A stretch of 64,000 nucleotides of DNA, from positions 1 to 64,000 of the forward strand of contig JAKSBJ010000352.1 of the NCBI GenBank assembly GCA_022361195.1. Reading direction: 5' to 3'. Below the pieces are notes generated by a model. It was not told where the DNA came from, did not search any database, and saw nothing but the letters and a program-made list of their open reading frames with translations. Of the stretch, positions 44,201 through 52,393 are shown in pieces. The DNA is from Flavobacteriales bacterium (GTDB lineage: Bacteria; Bacteroidota; Bacteroidia; Flavobacteriales_D; Crocinitomicaceae). The position numbers and the translations under genes are program-made. The stretch's first letter is position 1. Each line of letters begins with the position of its first letter.

Positions 44201-44260
44201 GAAGAAGAGGAGAGTTTGGAAAAAGAAATAGAAGGTGAGCAGTCCGTTTCGGTAGAATAA
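41228..44260 (+). CDS. YfhO-family membrane glycosyl-transferring protein
   Basis: A 1010-residue polytopic membrane protein of the YfhO family (GT-C-like), with about 12 helices in the first half (e.g. WHLGAVALFLLISCIYFFPAL at the N-terminus), several periplasmic loops and a large soluble C-terminal domain followed by a last helix near residue 970. LTPPAKEE, PGYDKFRTVTMI and a DLASVNRRYL motif are typical. YfhO proteins help add sugars to envelope polymers using undecaprenyl-linked donors, but the exact reaction is not fixed. It follows the FkbM gene by 6 bases and precedes a GT2 gene. Confidence 0.88.
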   Translation: MNIKERILQPKNLWHLGAVALFLLISCIYFFPALKGYSVKQGDVTQWLGASQEIVDYRNNDGEQILWTNSMFSGMPSTQISMAYNGREIPIFLRNMMSLWLPRPISILFLYLVGFYILAMSFRVKPLIGIVGSIAFALSSYFIVIIEAGHVTKAYAIAFAPMLIAGMIFAYRRKNWWLGVGLSALFMCLELLANHLQITYYMAMIMVVIGIVELIRYIKKGQLAKFFIITGGLVVAYTLALLVNIGNIRGTAEYAEHTIRGGSELTPPAKEETATTKEAAMIEFATSLDGKKNKGLDFEYITHWSYGKGETFTFLVPNYKGGESGYLQNYDKIDDHIKEADAQWRPYVKQSNQYWGDQPGTSGPVYIGIIVILLALLGLVFIKDKIKWALLAITVLCILLSWGKNLPGFTQFFIDYMPGYDKFRTVTMILVIAELCLPVLAILYLHRLYKAREEMLKNIKGFYIVSGILLFFLLLMTMIPGTFNTFLSAGELNSLESITDPAQYETMSQYYENIELVRSSIFTADVWRSILFLVLGIAVIFAYIKKFINIIPLTGILALLILADLASVNRRYLGVESKGKGYKQWAENYKYKYPFAAGDGETAIYNMETAANPAIMASCDSAMNVMKSTFDKDLKGKEKTRMLDWAKYRTFNRLTNFRVLEEGNPFNSSYASYFFKSLGGYHGAKLGRYQELIEYHLGFRNPSVLDMLNMKYSVIPKRDKAGEIIGSQLGSVNPNAMGNVWFAKDIKVVENADEEIAAMDAFRAYEIDAIGNYPVVIDGQISQGTKVVRGQESIGFIDVNLNSGFPPKLDTFAIQVPFQAIEGDMELCLIKDSVQGLNWAYNNMIDSTFDRVLVVSGTGIQGWDVHTTTVVDKRYKENISKDSYSGEGSINQVSYHPDHLVYRSSSSEDQLAVFSEIHYPIGWTAYLDGSEVPISRVNYVLRAIEVPAGDHKIEFVFESETYNSSGVMAWSATILILVLIAFGVYKEKDHKEEEESLEKEIEGEQSVSVE

Positions 44261-44285
44261 TGCCGTAAGGGTTTGTGTTGAGACC

Positions 44286-45194
44286 ATGATCAGTGCAACA
44301 ATTAGTACATACAATCGTGAAAAATATTTACCTGGAGTTCTTAAATCATTGAAAGAACAAACCTTGAGTAATGATTTGTATGAAATTGTACTGGTAAACA
44401 ATAATTCTCCTGGTAATACAAAAGAAATTGCAGAGCAATTTATTGCTGAAAATCCACAGCTAAAAATATCGTATCACCTCGAAACCAAGCAAGGACTTTC
44501 GCATGGAAGGAATCGTGGAATTGAGGAATCATCTGGAAAATATATCACTTTCATTGATGATGACGCCTTTTTAGCTGATGACTTTTTGGAAAAGACCTAT
44601 CAGTTTTTTGAAGAAAATCAGGATGTTTCAGCGATTGGAGGTCCTATCTTTTTGCATTACGAAGACATTGTTCCTTCATGGGAAAATAAGTATCTGAATT
44701 CCTTATTGGGGTATTTTAATTTGGGAACAGAACAAAAGGTATTTCCTAAATCCGACTATCCAAGAGGATCAAATATGTCTTTTAGAATGGACCTTTTTGA
44801 GAAGGTGGGAATGTTTAATGTAGACTTAGGGCGAAAAGGGAATAATTTGATGGGAAGTGAAGAAAAAGACATTTTTCAACGAGTTTACGCCCACGATTTA
44901 AAGGTGGTTTACGTTCCTACAGCAAAGGTTTATCATTGTGTTCCTATTGAGCGTACCACTTCAGAGTTTATCAAGAGACAGGCTTTGGGAACTGGAAAAG
45001 GGGAGTGGATAAGGGTAAAAGACGAAGGAGGAATATCTCCACTGCGAAGAGTATTCCAGGAAATATTCAGGTGGGGAGCTTCATTTATTTTGTTTTTCCT
45101 GTTCACCCTAAAAGGGCAAGTTGCGAAGGGAAGCATGATTGTTAGGTTCCGCTATTGGGTAACTAGTGGGATGTTTAAATACAAAAGAATATGA
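44286..45194 (+). CDS. Family 2 glycosyltransferase
   Basis: A 302-residue GT-A enzyme with the N-terminal SATISTYNREKYLPGVLKSL, donor-binding NNNSPG and the metal motif ITFIDDDAFL, followed by the acceptor half KSDYPRGSNMSFRMDLFEKVGMF and one hydrophobic segment near residue 260. The gene overlaps the next by 4 bases (ATGA). It lies in a group of surface-glycan genes. Donor and linkage are unknown. Confidence 0.9.
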   Translation: MISATISTYNREKYLPGVLKSLKEQTLSNDLYEIVLVNNNSPGNTKEIAEQFIAENPQLKISYHLETKQGLSHGRNRGIEESSGKYITFIDDDAFLADDFLEKTYQFFEENQDVSAIGGPIFLHYEDIVPSWENKYLNSLLGYFNLGTEQKVFPKSDYPRGSNMSFRMDLFEKVGMFNVDLGRKGNNLMGSEEKDIFQRVYAHDLKVVYVPTAKVYHCVPIERTTSEFIKRQALGTGKGEWIRVKDEGGISPLRRVFQEIFRWGASFILFFLFTLKGQVAKGSMIVRFRYWVTSGMFKYKRI

Positions 45195-46594
45195 GTAATC
45201 AGGCAAAGACCAAAGTGCTTTGTTACGTAGATAATTACGAAGGAAGAGATGTAGAAATCGTTCTTCCCCTGATTATCTTCATGAAAAAACATTTGAACTG
45301 TGAGGTGGAGTATGTTTTGATCTATGACATCCATGCTATTTACAGAAAAAAGCCCGACTTTGTTCTTATTGCCAGTATTTATGGTTCCCTGTTCAATTAT
45401 CGAATTACGAAATATGCCTACGATCAAAATATTAAGGTGTTTTCTCTATTCTCTGAGGGAAATATAAAAACGGATGGGGTAGCCAATTACTTTGGAAATA
45501 ATCCAATTAGAGAGTTTTTTCAGGAATATGTTTGCTGTTGGAATCAAAGAGTCAGAGACTATTTACGAGAGCGACACCCAGAGGATAAAGAGCGCATTTT
45601 TGTAACTGGGGCAACAGGCTTTGATCGGTATTCTATTTTACCAAAGAATAGAGATCAGGCTTTATTGGATGAATTAGGAGTTGGGCAGTTTAAAAAGGTT
45701 ATTACCTATGCCGGATGGGGATTTGCTAAGTTGGTGAACCCTACGCGAAGTAAAGAACTCTTAAAAGCTTTGGGAGGAGATCAAGCTAAGTTTGAGCAAA
45801 TCAGAGAACATCGTGATGCGGTTGAACAAGCTTTGAGAGATGCTATTGAAAAAAATCCGGACACCTTATTTTTATTGAAGAAACATCCTCAGGAAACCAT
45901 GCCAAGTGATCCTATCGATGAACGAAATGAGATGAGTGAATTGGCAAATTATCCTAATGTTGTTTACATCAAGAAAACAGTTCACATTAGTCGTTTGTTA
46001 TCAGTTTCGGATTTATGGTTAGCTTATGATTCAACCACTGCATTAGAGGCCTGGTTAACGAATAAGCAAATGCCAACCATTTTCATTCAGCCCGAGGATT
46101 TGATCATTTACCAAAGTGGTTTAGGGAAAGGATGTTTATTGGCTCAAAACTCTAATGAACTTCTCAATTATATCGATACTTATTTTGAAAAAGGAAAATT
46201 AGAAGGCTTTTTTGATAATGCCTTACTTGAAGCAAGAAAAGAAAGAATTAGCGATTTTATTGGTTTTGATGATGGGGCAAATCACCTGAGAACAGCTTCC
46301 TATTTTAAAAAGGCTTTGGATGAATTTAAAGCCACTCCAAAAGATCATAAGTACCAGCGTAATACTAAGTATTTCATCATGTATATCGCCATGAAATACG
46401 GAAAAATCTTTTATAGTCGCCGCTTGTTCTCAAAATTGCCTAAATTCAAAAAAACATTGTGGATTTTTGAGCGAAATAAGCTGTGGAAAATCGACGAATT
46501 GGAGAAAAAATATCTACCTCATTTTGAAGCGTATTACCAGCAAGACGATAAGCTGAGTAAATTTGAAAATGGGGAGTATTTAAATAAAGATTAG
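45191..46594 (+). CDS. GT-B-type surface-carbohydrate protein
   Basis: A 467-residue protein whose C-terminal half (ITYAGWGFAKLVNP, FLLKKHPQETMPSD, LLSVSDLWLAYDSTTALEAWL, LAQNSNEL) resembles the GT-B donor domain of CDP-glycerol glycerophosphotransferases and surface-carbohydrate enzymes of nonulosonic-acid clusters. It has no membrane segment. From memory the closest class is the surface carbohydrate biosynthesis family found next to neuB. A nonulosonate transferase is plausible but unproven. Both ends overlap or abut the neighbouring glycan genes. Confidence 0.75.
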   Translation: MSNQAKTKVLCYVDNYEGRDVEIVLPLIIFMKKHLNCEVEYVLIYDIHAIYRKKPDFVLIASIYGSLFNYRITKYAYDQNIKVFSLFSEGNIKTDGVANYFGNNPIREFFQEYVCCWNQRVRDYLRERHPEDKERIFVTGATGFDRYSILPKNRDQALLDELGVGQFKKVITYAGWGFAKLVNPTRSKELLKALGGDQAKFEQIREHRDAVEQALRDAIEKNPDTLFLLKKHPQETMPSDPIDERNEMSELANYPNVVYIKKTVHISRLLSVSDLWLAYDSTTALEAWLTNKQMPTIFIQPEDLIIYQSGLGKGCLLAQNSNELLNYIDTYFEKGKLEGFFDNALLEARKERISDFIGFDDGANHLRTASYFKKALDEFKATPKDHKYQRNTKYFIMYIAMKYGKIFYSRRLFSKLPKFKKTLWIFERNKLWKIDELEKKYLPHFEAYYQQDDKLSKFENGEYLNKD

Positions 46595-46600
46595 ATCCGT

Positions 46601-47152
46601 ATGGAGGAAAGTCAACTCAGAAAACATTTAAAATACACCTTCCGGCATAAAGTTCGTTGGAAGAAGGCGCGCCGAAAATTAGGACGCTGTGGAGAAGGTG
46701 TGTTTATTGATAAAAATGTAGAGTTCATGCGCTTTCCCAAACAAATCCATATTGATGCCAATGTGGTGGTAAAAGAGGGAGCTCGTATTTGTGCTTGTAA
46801 TGAAAAAGCAACCGTCTCAATTGGAAAGAATACAACCTTCGGTTATCACTCTTTTCTCTTTGCTTCAGAAAAAGTAGAAATTGGCGACAATTGTCTCATC
46901 GCTCCATTTGTTTACATTGTGGATAGTGATCATAATATTGAAAAAGGAGAGTTAATTAACCGTCAGGGAAATTCAACAGCTGCGGTTAAAATAGGGAATG
47001 ATGTTTGGATTGGGACTGGGGCTAAAATTCTTAAAGGAGTGACAATTGGAGATGGAGCTGTAATTGCAGCAGGTGCCATTGTAAAAGACGATGTCCCTGA
47101 GTATAAAATTGTGGGAGGAATTCCAGCTAAAATTATTAGTGAGAGACAATGA
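46601..47152 (+). CDS. Hexapeptide-repeat acyltransferase
   Basis: A 183-residue left-handed beta-helix enzyme with several turns of [LIV]-G-x4 repeats ([44 protein letters not shown]) and the catalytic His in [10 protein letters not shown]. This is the WcaF/maltose acetyltransferase type, which acetylates sugars of surface glycans. The 4-base overlap with the next gene (ATGA) and the neighbours support this. The acceptor is not known. Confidence 0.9.
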   Translation: MEESQLRKHLKYTFRHKVRWKKARRKLGRCGEGVFIDKNVEFMRFPKQIHIDANVVVKEGARICACNEKATVSIGKNTTFGYHSFLFASEKVEIGDNCLIAPFVYIVDSDHNIEKGELINRQGNSTAAVKIGNDVWIGTGAKILKGVTIGDGAVIAAGAIVKDDVPEYKIVGGIPAKIISERQ

Positions 47153-47847
47153 AAATAGGCTACGTTATTCTTTGTCGATACAACTCCAGTCGCTTACCAG
47201 GAAAAATCCTAAAATCTTTGAAAGGACTTCCACCTTTGCAACATACTTTTAATCGTATCAATCAATTTGCCTCAAAAGATCAAATTGTCATTGCTACTTC
47301 AGTAGAGGAATCAGATAATGCCATTTGTGATTATTGCGAAGCGAATCAAATCAATTATTTCCGTGGAAGTTTGGACAATGTAGCTCGTCGTTTTTTAGAT
47401 GTGGCTGAACAGCATGATTTTGATTATGTTGTACGGATTAATGGAGATAACATCTTTATTGACCTGGAAACGGTTGAATTGATGGAAAAAGAGGCCGTAA
47501 CAGCTCAATATGACTTTTTAACTAATGTAAAAGATCGCACCTTCCCAAAAGGGATGAGCATTGAATTTATACGAACAGCTTTTTATAAAGAGAAAATTTT
47601 GTGGATCGAAAGTGAGGAAGCTTATAAAGAGCATGTTACCTTTGCGTTTTATGATAACCCTCCGGCCGAGATGAAGGTGAAATTTTTTTACAACGAAAAA
47701 TTCCCCAAACTATCTGGCTCCGATTTGGCTTTGGATTCGCCGGAAGATTTTAAATTTATCGAACGGATGATAGAGGAGTTGGGAACTAAAATGAAAAATT
47801 ACACCTTAAAAGAGATTGAAGACGCTTATGTCAAATTGGAAAGGTAA
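47149..47847 (+). CDS. Cytidylyltransferase-like sugar activator (SpsF-like)
   Basis: A 232-residue nucleotidyltransferase. The N-terminal [19 protein letters not shown] matches the RxxSxRLPGK motif of CMP-sugar synthetases and SpsF, and [24 protein letters not shown] carries the metal-binding Asp pattern. [20 protein letters not shown] is the family's C-terminal motif. It probably activates a nonulosonic acid made by NeuB (next gene, overlap 20 bases) to the CMP form, although SpsF-type proteins are not well characterised. Confidence 0.85.
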   Translation: MKIGYVILCRYNSSRLPGKILKSLKGLPPLQHTFNRINQFASKDQIVIATSVEESDNAICDYCEANQINYFRGSLDNVARRFLDVAEQHDFDYVVRINGDNIFIDLETVELMEKEAVTAQYDFLTNVKDRTFPKGMSIEFIRTAFYKEKILWIESEEAYKEHVTFAFYDNPPAEMKVKFFYNEKFPKLSGSDLALDSPEDFKFIERMIEELGTKMKNYTLKEIEDAYVKLER

Positions 47848-48835
47848 GCACGGACCGTTACTTATTGCAGAGATTGGAGGAAATCATGAAGGTGATTTTG
47901 AATATGCCAAAAAACTTACGCAACTGGCTATTGAGTCGGATGTGGATTATGTGAAATTTCAACTTTACTCGGGAGATACCTTGGTGAGTAGCCACGAAAA
48001 TCCTGATCGTAATAAACACTTTAAGAAGTTTGAGCTTTCGCACGAGCGATACATTGAGTTGGCACAAATGTGCCAGGCAGGAGGAACAAAATTTATGGCA
48101 TCTGTTTGGGATCCAGAATATTTTGATTGGATTGATCCTTATATGGATATCTATAAAATCGGATCTGGTGATTTAACGGCTTATCCAGTACTCAAAAAAA
48201 CAGCTCAGCTTGGAAAACCCATCATCATTTCAACTGGCTTGGCCGAATTGGCTGAGGTGAAAGAGGCAGTTGAGTACATTCAGCAATGCAATTCTTTATA
48301 TAAAGATCCTGAGTATTTGTCAGTATTGCAGTGTACTTCAATGTATCCTATACCGTTTTCAGATGCTAATCTCAACGTCATGGAGAGCTTTAAGGCTGAA
48401 ACAGGTTTGGTAGTTGGTTATTCAGATCATACCGAAGGGAGCTATGCTTTGGAAATTGCGGTGGCAATGGGGGCGCAAATTTTGGAATTTCATTTTACCG
48501 ATTCGCGTGAAGGAAAATCATTTAGAGATCATAAAGTTTCTTTGACCAAAGATGAAGTGATTGCTCTGACTCAACGAATCAAAGAGATTCAGGAGTTACA
48601 GGGAGATGCAAACAAACGACCTTTAGAAGTAGAAGGAGATCATGTACGTACTTTCCGTCGTGCTGTGTATCCAAAGCAGGATTTAGCGGCTGGAACCGTT
48701 TTAAAAGAAGAACATCTTATTACTTTGCGGCCTAATCATGGAATAGATGCTCGTCATTTTGATGATGTAATAGGAAAAGAATTAACTGAAAATGTAGTTG
48801 CCCATCAAAAACTTGATTGGGCTATTTTAAGATAG
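47828..48835 (+). CDS. neuB: N-acetylneuraminate (nonulosonic acid) synthase
   Basis: A 335-residue NeuB/SpsE-family enzyme that joins phosphoenolpyruvate to an N-acetylated hexosamine to give a nine-carbon sugar. The TIM barrel shows AEIGGNHEGDFEYAKKL, DYVKFQLYSG, DIYKIGSGDLTAYPVLKKTA, VLQCTSMYPIPFSDANL, VVGYSDHTEGSYALEIAVAMGA and DHKVSLTKDE; the C-terminal SAF-like domain starts near RRAVYPKQDLAAGTVL. Start ATG 47828 lies within the preceding gene, an overlap of 20 bases. Whether the product is sialic, legionaminic or pseudaminic acid cannot be told. No NeuC-type epimerase gene is in the window. Confidence 0.95.
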   Translation: MSNWKGKHGPLLIAEIGGNHEGDFEYAKKLTQLAIESDVDYVKFQLYSGDTLVSSHENPDRNKHFKKFELSHERYIELAQMCQAGGTKFMASVWDPEYFDWIDPYMDIYKIGSGDLTAYPVLKKTAQLGKPIIISTGLAELAEVKEAVEYIQQCNSLYKDPEYLSVLQCTSMYPIPFSDANLNVMESFKAETGLVVGYSDHTEGSYALEIAVAMGAQILEFHFTDSREGKSFRDHKVSLTKDEVIALTQRIKEIQELQGDANKRPLEVEGDHVRTFRRAVYPKQDLAAGTVLKEEHLITLRPNHGIDARHFDDVIGKELTENVVAHQKLDWAILR

Positions 48836-48840
48836 AAAAA

Positions 48841-49971
48841 ATGAAGTGGAATAAACTTACTTCCCTCAATCAGCAGGGCGAAAAAGATCAGGAAACCTGG
48901 ATTAGAAACACCGAAAATGGTACTGAATCATACGAGGTTGATATTTATATGGGAAAGAAAACCGATTTACTCGGTTTAAAAAAGAACATCGTTGAAACCA
49001 TTAAAAAACAACTCGATTATTATTCCGAAAGTAGAAAAAAACTCTACGCTGGAAGCGAGGAAGATAAAGAGTATGTAGAGGTTTGTCCGGTAAGTGGAAT
49101 TTCTACCGAAAAAGCTGAAACTGTAGCTAATATTTATGGTGCTGAGTATGTTCAAACTCCTGATACAGGTCACGTTTATGTTAAACATCGTCCATCTAAA
49201 TCGGCAATTCATGATTTTTATTTGAATGATGTTACGTATGCCGCTACATATACGGATAAAAAAGCAGCAGAAAGTCGTTTAAACGCTATTGCAGTTCCGT
49301 GGGTTGAATGGACTAAGGAGGTGTATAAGAAGCAATATGGAGAGTATCCTAAACGAATTTTGGATGTAGGTTCTGGAGCAGGACACTTTGTAGAAGCTTG
49401 CCGTAGAGCAGGAATTGAGGCAGATGGAATTGAATTGAGTGAGTCGAGTCGTGAATTTGCACGTGAGATTTGGGGATTTGAAATGGATGGTAGAGATTTT
49501 ACCAAGGTAGTTGACGATTACAAAGGATATGACATTGTTACTTTTTGGGGATTATTAGAACATACACCAAATCCAGGTAAAATTTTGGATTGTGCTTATG
49601 ATATCGTTTCAGAAAGTGAGGTAGGAGGGATGGTAATTTCTAAATTACCAAGATGGTTATGCTTGAGTTCTGCTTCTCAACGTTTAAATCCAGAGACGAT
49701 TATTCGTCACATTGACCCTATGGGACATATTATGTTGTTTACAGATGCTTCAGCGGCAGAACTATATGTTCGTCACGGATTTGCTCCAGCAGCGGCATGG
49801 TACTACGGAATGGATGTTTATGAGACATTGATGCAGGTAGGAAACTCAACAGGTGATTATGTTCCTTTACAGGAAACGGGAAAAATGCAGGTAGATTTGC
49901 AACAATTTGTTGATGAGGCTCGTTTCTCTGATGGATTAACAATAGTTGGAGTTCCGCTTAAAGATAAATAG
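48841..49971 (+). CDS. Class I SAM-dependent methyltransferase
   Basis: A 376-residue enzyme with start ATG 48841 (the upstream TTG lies in neuB). An N-terminal 120-residue region with two Cys-free beta strands and conserved VCPVSGIS precedes the methyltransferase domain (about 165-300): RILDVGSGAGHFVEACRRAGIEADGIELS and DIVTFWGLLEHTPNPGKILDCAYDIV. It is a Methyltransf_23-type protein often found with glycan genes. It stands between neuB and the GT2-fusion gene. The acceptor is likely a surface sugar, which is inferred. Confidence 0.88.
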   Translation: MKWNKLTSLNQQGEKDQETWIRNTENGTESYEVDIYMGKKTDLLGLKKNIVETIKKQLDYYSESRKKLYAGSEEDKEYVEVCPVSGISTEKAETVANIYGAEYVQTPDTGHVYVKHRPSKSAIHDFYLNDVTYAATYTDKKAAESRLNAIAVPWVEWTKEVYKKQYGEYPKRILDVGSGAGHFVEACRRAGIEADGIELSESSREFAREIWGFEMDGRDFTKVVDDYKGYDIVTFWGLLEHTPNPGKILDCAYDIVSESEVGGMVISKLPRWLCLSSASQRLNPETIIRHIDPMGHIMLFTDASAAELYVRHGFAPAAAWYYGMDVYETLMQVGNSTGDYVPLQETGKMQVDLQQFVDEARFSDGLTIVGVPLKDK

Positions 49972-49976
49972 ACAAT

Positions 49977-51341
49977 ATGCTACCTCCCCCGCTGGTTACC
50001 GTATACATCACAAATTACAATTACGGAGCGTATCTGGAAAAGGCCGTAGAGTCGGTTTTAAACCAGAGCATGAAAGATTTTGAATTGATCATCATTGATG
50101 ATGGTTCAACGGATAATTCTCGTGAAATTATTGAGAAATATAAGAATCGGGATGGTATCCGAATTATCTATCAAAAAAATAAAGGTCTTAATGTGACCAA
50201 TAACATTGCTTTACGAACGGCTGATGGAAAGTATATCATGCGTTTGGATGCTGATGATTATTTGGAATCGACTGCTTTAGAAAAGCTTTCGGGACGTTTA
50301 GAGGCTGATCCTGAATTGGGATTGGTTTTTCCAGACTATTATTTAGTGGATAAAGATGATAATGTTCTTTCTGAAGAAAGAAGGCATAATTTTGACGAGG
50401 AGGTAAAATTACTTGATCAGGCTGCGCATGGTGCGTGTACCATGATCAGGGTAGACTTTTTGAAGGATGTTGGTGGATACAATGAATCTTACAATTGTCA
50501 GGATGGTTATGAACTTTGGGTGAAGTTTACACAAAAGTATAAGGTCACTAACATTAACGAACCACTCTTTTATTATCGCCAACACGGAGGTAATTTAACC
50601 TCTAATGAAAACCGTATTCTGGATACACGGGCGCAAATCAATGCAAACTACATTACCGAAAAAAACAAAGATACTTCTACTTTAATTGTTATTCCTGTTA
50701 GAGGGAATGGACAGGATATTGCGTATGAAGAGTTGTTGGGAGGTAATTTTGTTACTCTAAAAATTCAACAAGCTCTAAAAGCTAAAAATGCAGTAAAAAT
50801 CGTGATTTCCTCTCCGGATGAGAAAATCAAAGATTTAATTGGAGAAGAACTATTGGCTAACGATAAAGTTCTATTTCACTTAAGAAGTAAAGAAACGGCC
50901 CGTTTAAATGAAGATTTATCTGGAACCATCAGAGAAGTATTGGATTTGGATGTTGTGCAAAAAGAAATCTTTACCACAATTTGTGTTTTAACGATTGAAT
51001 ATCCTTTCTTAAAACCGCATAAAATTGATGATGCTATTAATACAATGCATTTGTTTGGATCGGATTCATTATTGAGTGTACGAAGCGATAATTCATTGTT
51101 TTATGCACACCATGGCGATGGCTTACATCCTATTGCTGAGAGAGATCGCTTTACACGTTTAGAACGTGAGGCTGTTTTTACTCATGTGGGTGGAATATCT
51201 GTTGTTCGTAAAGATCGTTTTTTATCTTCTGCCAAGTTGATTAATGGGGTTATTGGACACATGGTAATTGATCAGGAATCTGCATACGGGGTTTTCAGTC
51301 AATATGACTACGAATTGGCAAAAAAAATCGTTTCTTTGTAG
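49977..51341 (+). CDS. GT2 glycosyltransferase fused to a degenerate CMP-sugar synthetase-like domain
   Basis: A 454-residue two-domain protein. Residues 1 to about 220 form a GT2 enzyme: YITNYNYGAYLEKAVESVL, IIDDGSTDNSREII, MRLDADDYLE and DVGGYNESYNCQDGYELWVKF. The second half begins STLIVIPVRGNGQDI, which parallels the IPARGGSK motif of CMP-NeuAc synthetases but with the key Gly-Ser-Lys altered, followed by VVISSPDEKI and CVLTIEYPFLKPHKIDDAINTMHLFGSDSLLSV (parallel to QPTSPLR) and GHMVIDQESAYGV. This domain looks inactive or changed in specificity. The fusion could couple nonulosonate activation to transfer. No such fusion is known to me. Confidence 0.8.
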   Translation: MLPPPLVTVYITNYNYGAYLEKAVESVLNQSMKDFELIIIDDGSTDNSREIIEKYKNRDGIRIIYQKNKGLNVTNNIALRTADGKYIMRLDADDYLESTALEKLSGRLEADPELGLVFPDYYLVDKDDNVLSEERRHNFDEEVKLLDQAAHGACTMIRVDFLKDVGGYNESYNCQDGYELWVKFTQKYKVTNINEPLFYYRQHGGNLTSNENRILDTRAQINANYITEKNKDTSTLIVIPVRGNGQDIAYEELLGGNFVTLKIQQALKAKNAVKIVISSPDEKIKDLIGEELLANDKVLFHLRSKETARLNEDLSGTIREVLDLDVVQKEIFTTICVLTIEYPFLKPHKIDDAINTMHLFGSDSLLSVRSDNSLFYAHHGDGLHPIAERDRFTRLEREAVFTHVGGISVVRKDRFLSSAKLINGVIGHMVIDQESAYGVFSQYDYELAKKIVSL

Positions 51342-51346
51342 GTGAA

Positions 51347-52327
51347 ATGATTACTACGGAAATTCGAAATTTTTTAAAGGAATCTTCAATCCTTGTAACC
51401 GGAGGTGCTGGTTTCATTGGTTCCAATATTGTTCACAATCTTGCAGGGATTGGAGTGAAACGTTTGGTGGTCCTGGATGACCTTTCAACTGGGTTTAAAG
51501 AAAATTTACAAGGAATAGAGGAGGGGAAGGACTTTGAGTTTATTCAAGGGTCTATTACAGATTATCAAACTTGCCTTAAAGCAACCGAAGGAATTGAGGT
51601 TGTTTTTCAATTGGCCGCTTTGGGTAGTGTACCACGAAGTATTGATAATCCGTTGGCATCAAACGAGGTAAATGTTACCGGTTTTTTAAATGTGTTGAAT
51701 GCCGCCAGAGAAAATAAGGTGAAGAGAATTGTGTATTCATCATCATCTTCTGTTTACGGAGATGATACCAACTTACCAAAAGTGGAAAGTAAAACAGGTA
51801 ATCCACTTTCTCCTTATGCAGTAACTAAAGTTTCTAATGAGCTTTACGCTCGAACTTTTTCGGATTTATTCGACATTGATATTGTCGGCTTAAGATATTT
51901 TAACGTTTTTGGTCCTCGTCAAAATATTAAAGGACCTTACGCAGCCGTTATTCCTATATTCATTAGCAATCTTTTAAACGGAGAGCAATGTTATATCAAC
52001 GGAGATGGAAACATTTCGCGAGACTTTACTTTTGTTCAAAATGTTGTAGAGGCTAACTTTTGTGCGGCTTATGCGAAAGTGGATATTCCAGATAAGATAT
52101 TTAATATCGCCATGGGGAATCAGCTCTCATTAAACGAATTGTATGACGCTTTAGAAAGTGAAATTCAATCGGGACTAGAGCCTATCCACAGAGAGCAACG
52201 AAAAGGTGATATTTTATCCAGTCTTGCTGATATTTCAAGAGCTCAGGAGTATCTTAAATACAAGCCTACTCATCCCTTAAAAGAAGGTTTGTTGAAAACG
52301 ATCAACTGGTACAGAGAGAAAAAATAA
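51347..52327 (+). CDS. NAD-dependent sugar epimerase/dehydratase
   Basis: A 326-residue extended SDR enzyme: GGAGFIGSNIVHNLAG (NAD loop), VFQLAALGSVPRS, YSSSSSVYGDDTNLPK, Tyr-Lys pair in SPYAVTKVSNELYA, and RYFNVFGPRQNIKGPYAAVIPIFI. The last motif set is that of UDP-GlcNAc/UDP-glucose 4-epimerases such as WbpP. It likely supplies a UDP-hexosamine or hexuronate for the surface glycan. A terminator follows. Confidence 0.92.
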   Translation: MITTEIRNFLKESSILVTGGAGFIGSNIVHNLAGIGVKRLVVLDDLSTGFKENLQGIEEGKDFEFIQGSITDYQTCLKATEGIEVVFQLAALGSVPRSIDNPLASNEVNVTGFLNVLNAARENKVKRIVYSSSSSVYGDDTNLPKVESKTGNPLSPYAVTKVSNELYARTFSDLFDIDIVGLRYFNVFGPRQNIKGPYAAVIPIFISNLLNGEQCYINGDGNISRDFTFVQNVVEANFCAAYAKVDIPDKIFNIAMGNQLSLNELYDALESEIQSGLEPIHREQRKGDILSSLADISRAQEYLKYKPTHPLKEGLLKTINWYREKK

Positions 52328-52330
52328 ATC

Positions 52331-52365
52331 ATCATTCCTCAATAAGATAACCGGAATGATTTTTC
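52331..52365 (+). terminator. Candidate terminator between the epimerase and flippase genes
   Basis: ATCATTCC pairs with GGAATGAT (8 bp, 14-base loop), followed by TTTTTCT. The loop is long, so the strength is uncertain. The 66-base gap is too small for more. Confidence 0.6.
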
Positions 52366-52393
52366 TAACGTACCATTAATTAAATTAATTGTC

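Noticed and set aside
48817-48840. TTG start of the methyltransferase gene inside neuB.
   Set aside because: An ATG at 48841 just after the neuB stop is more plausible and gives a normal N-terminus.
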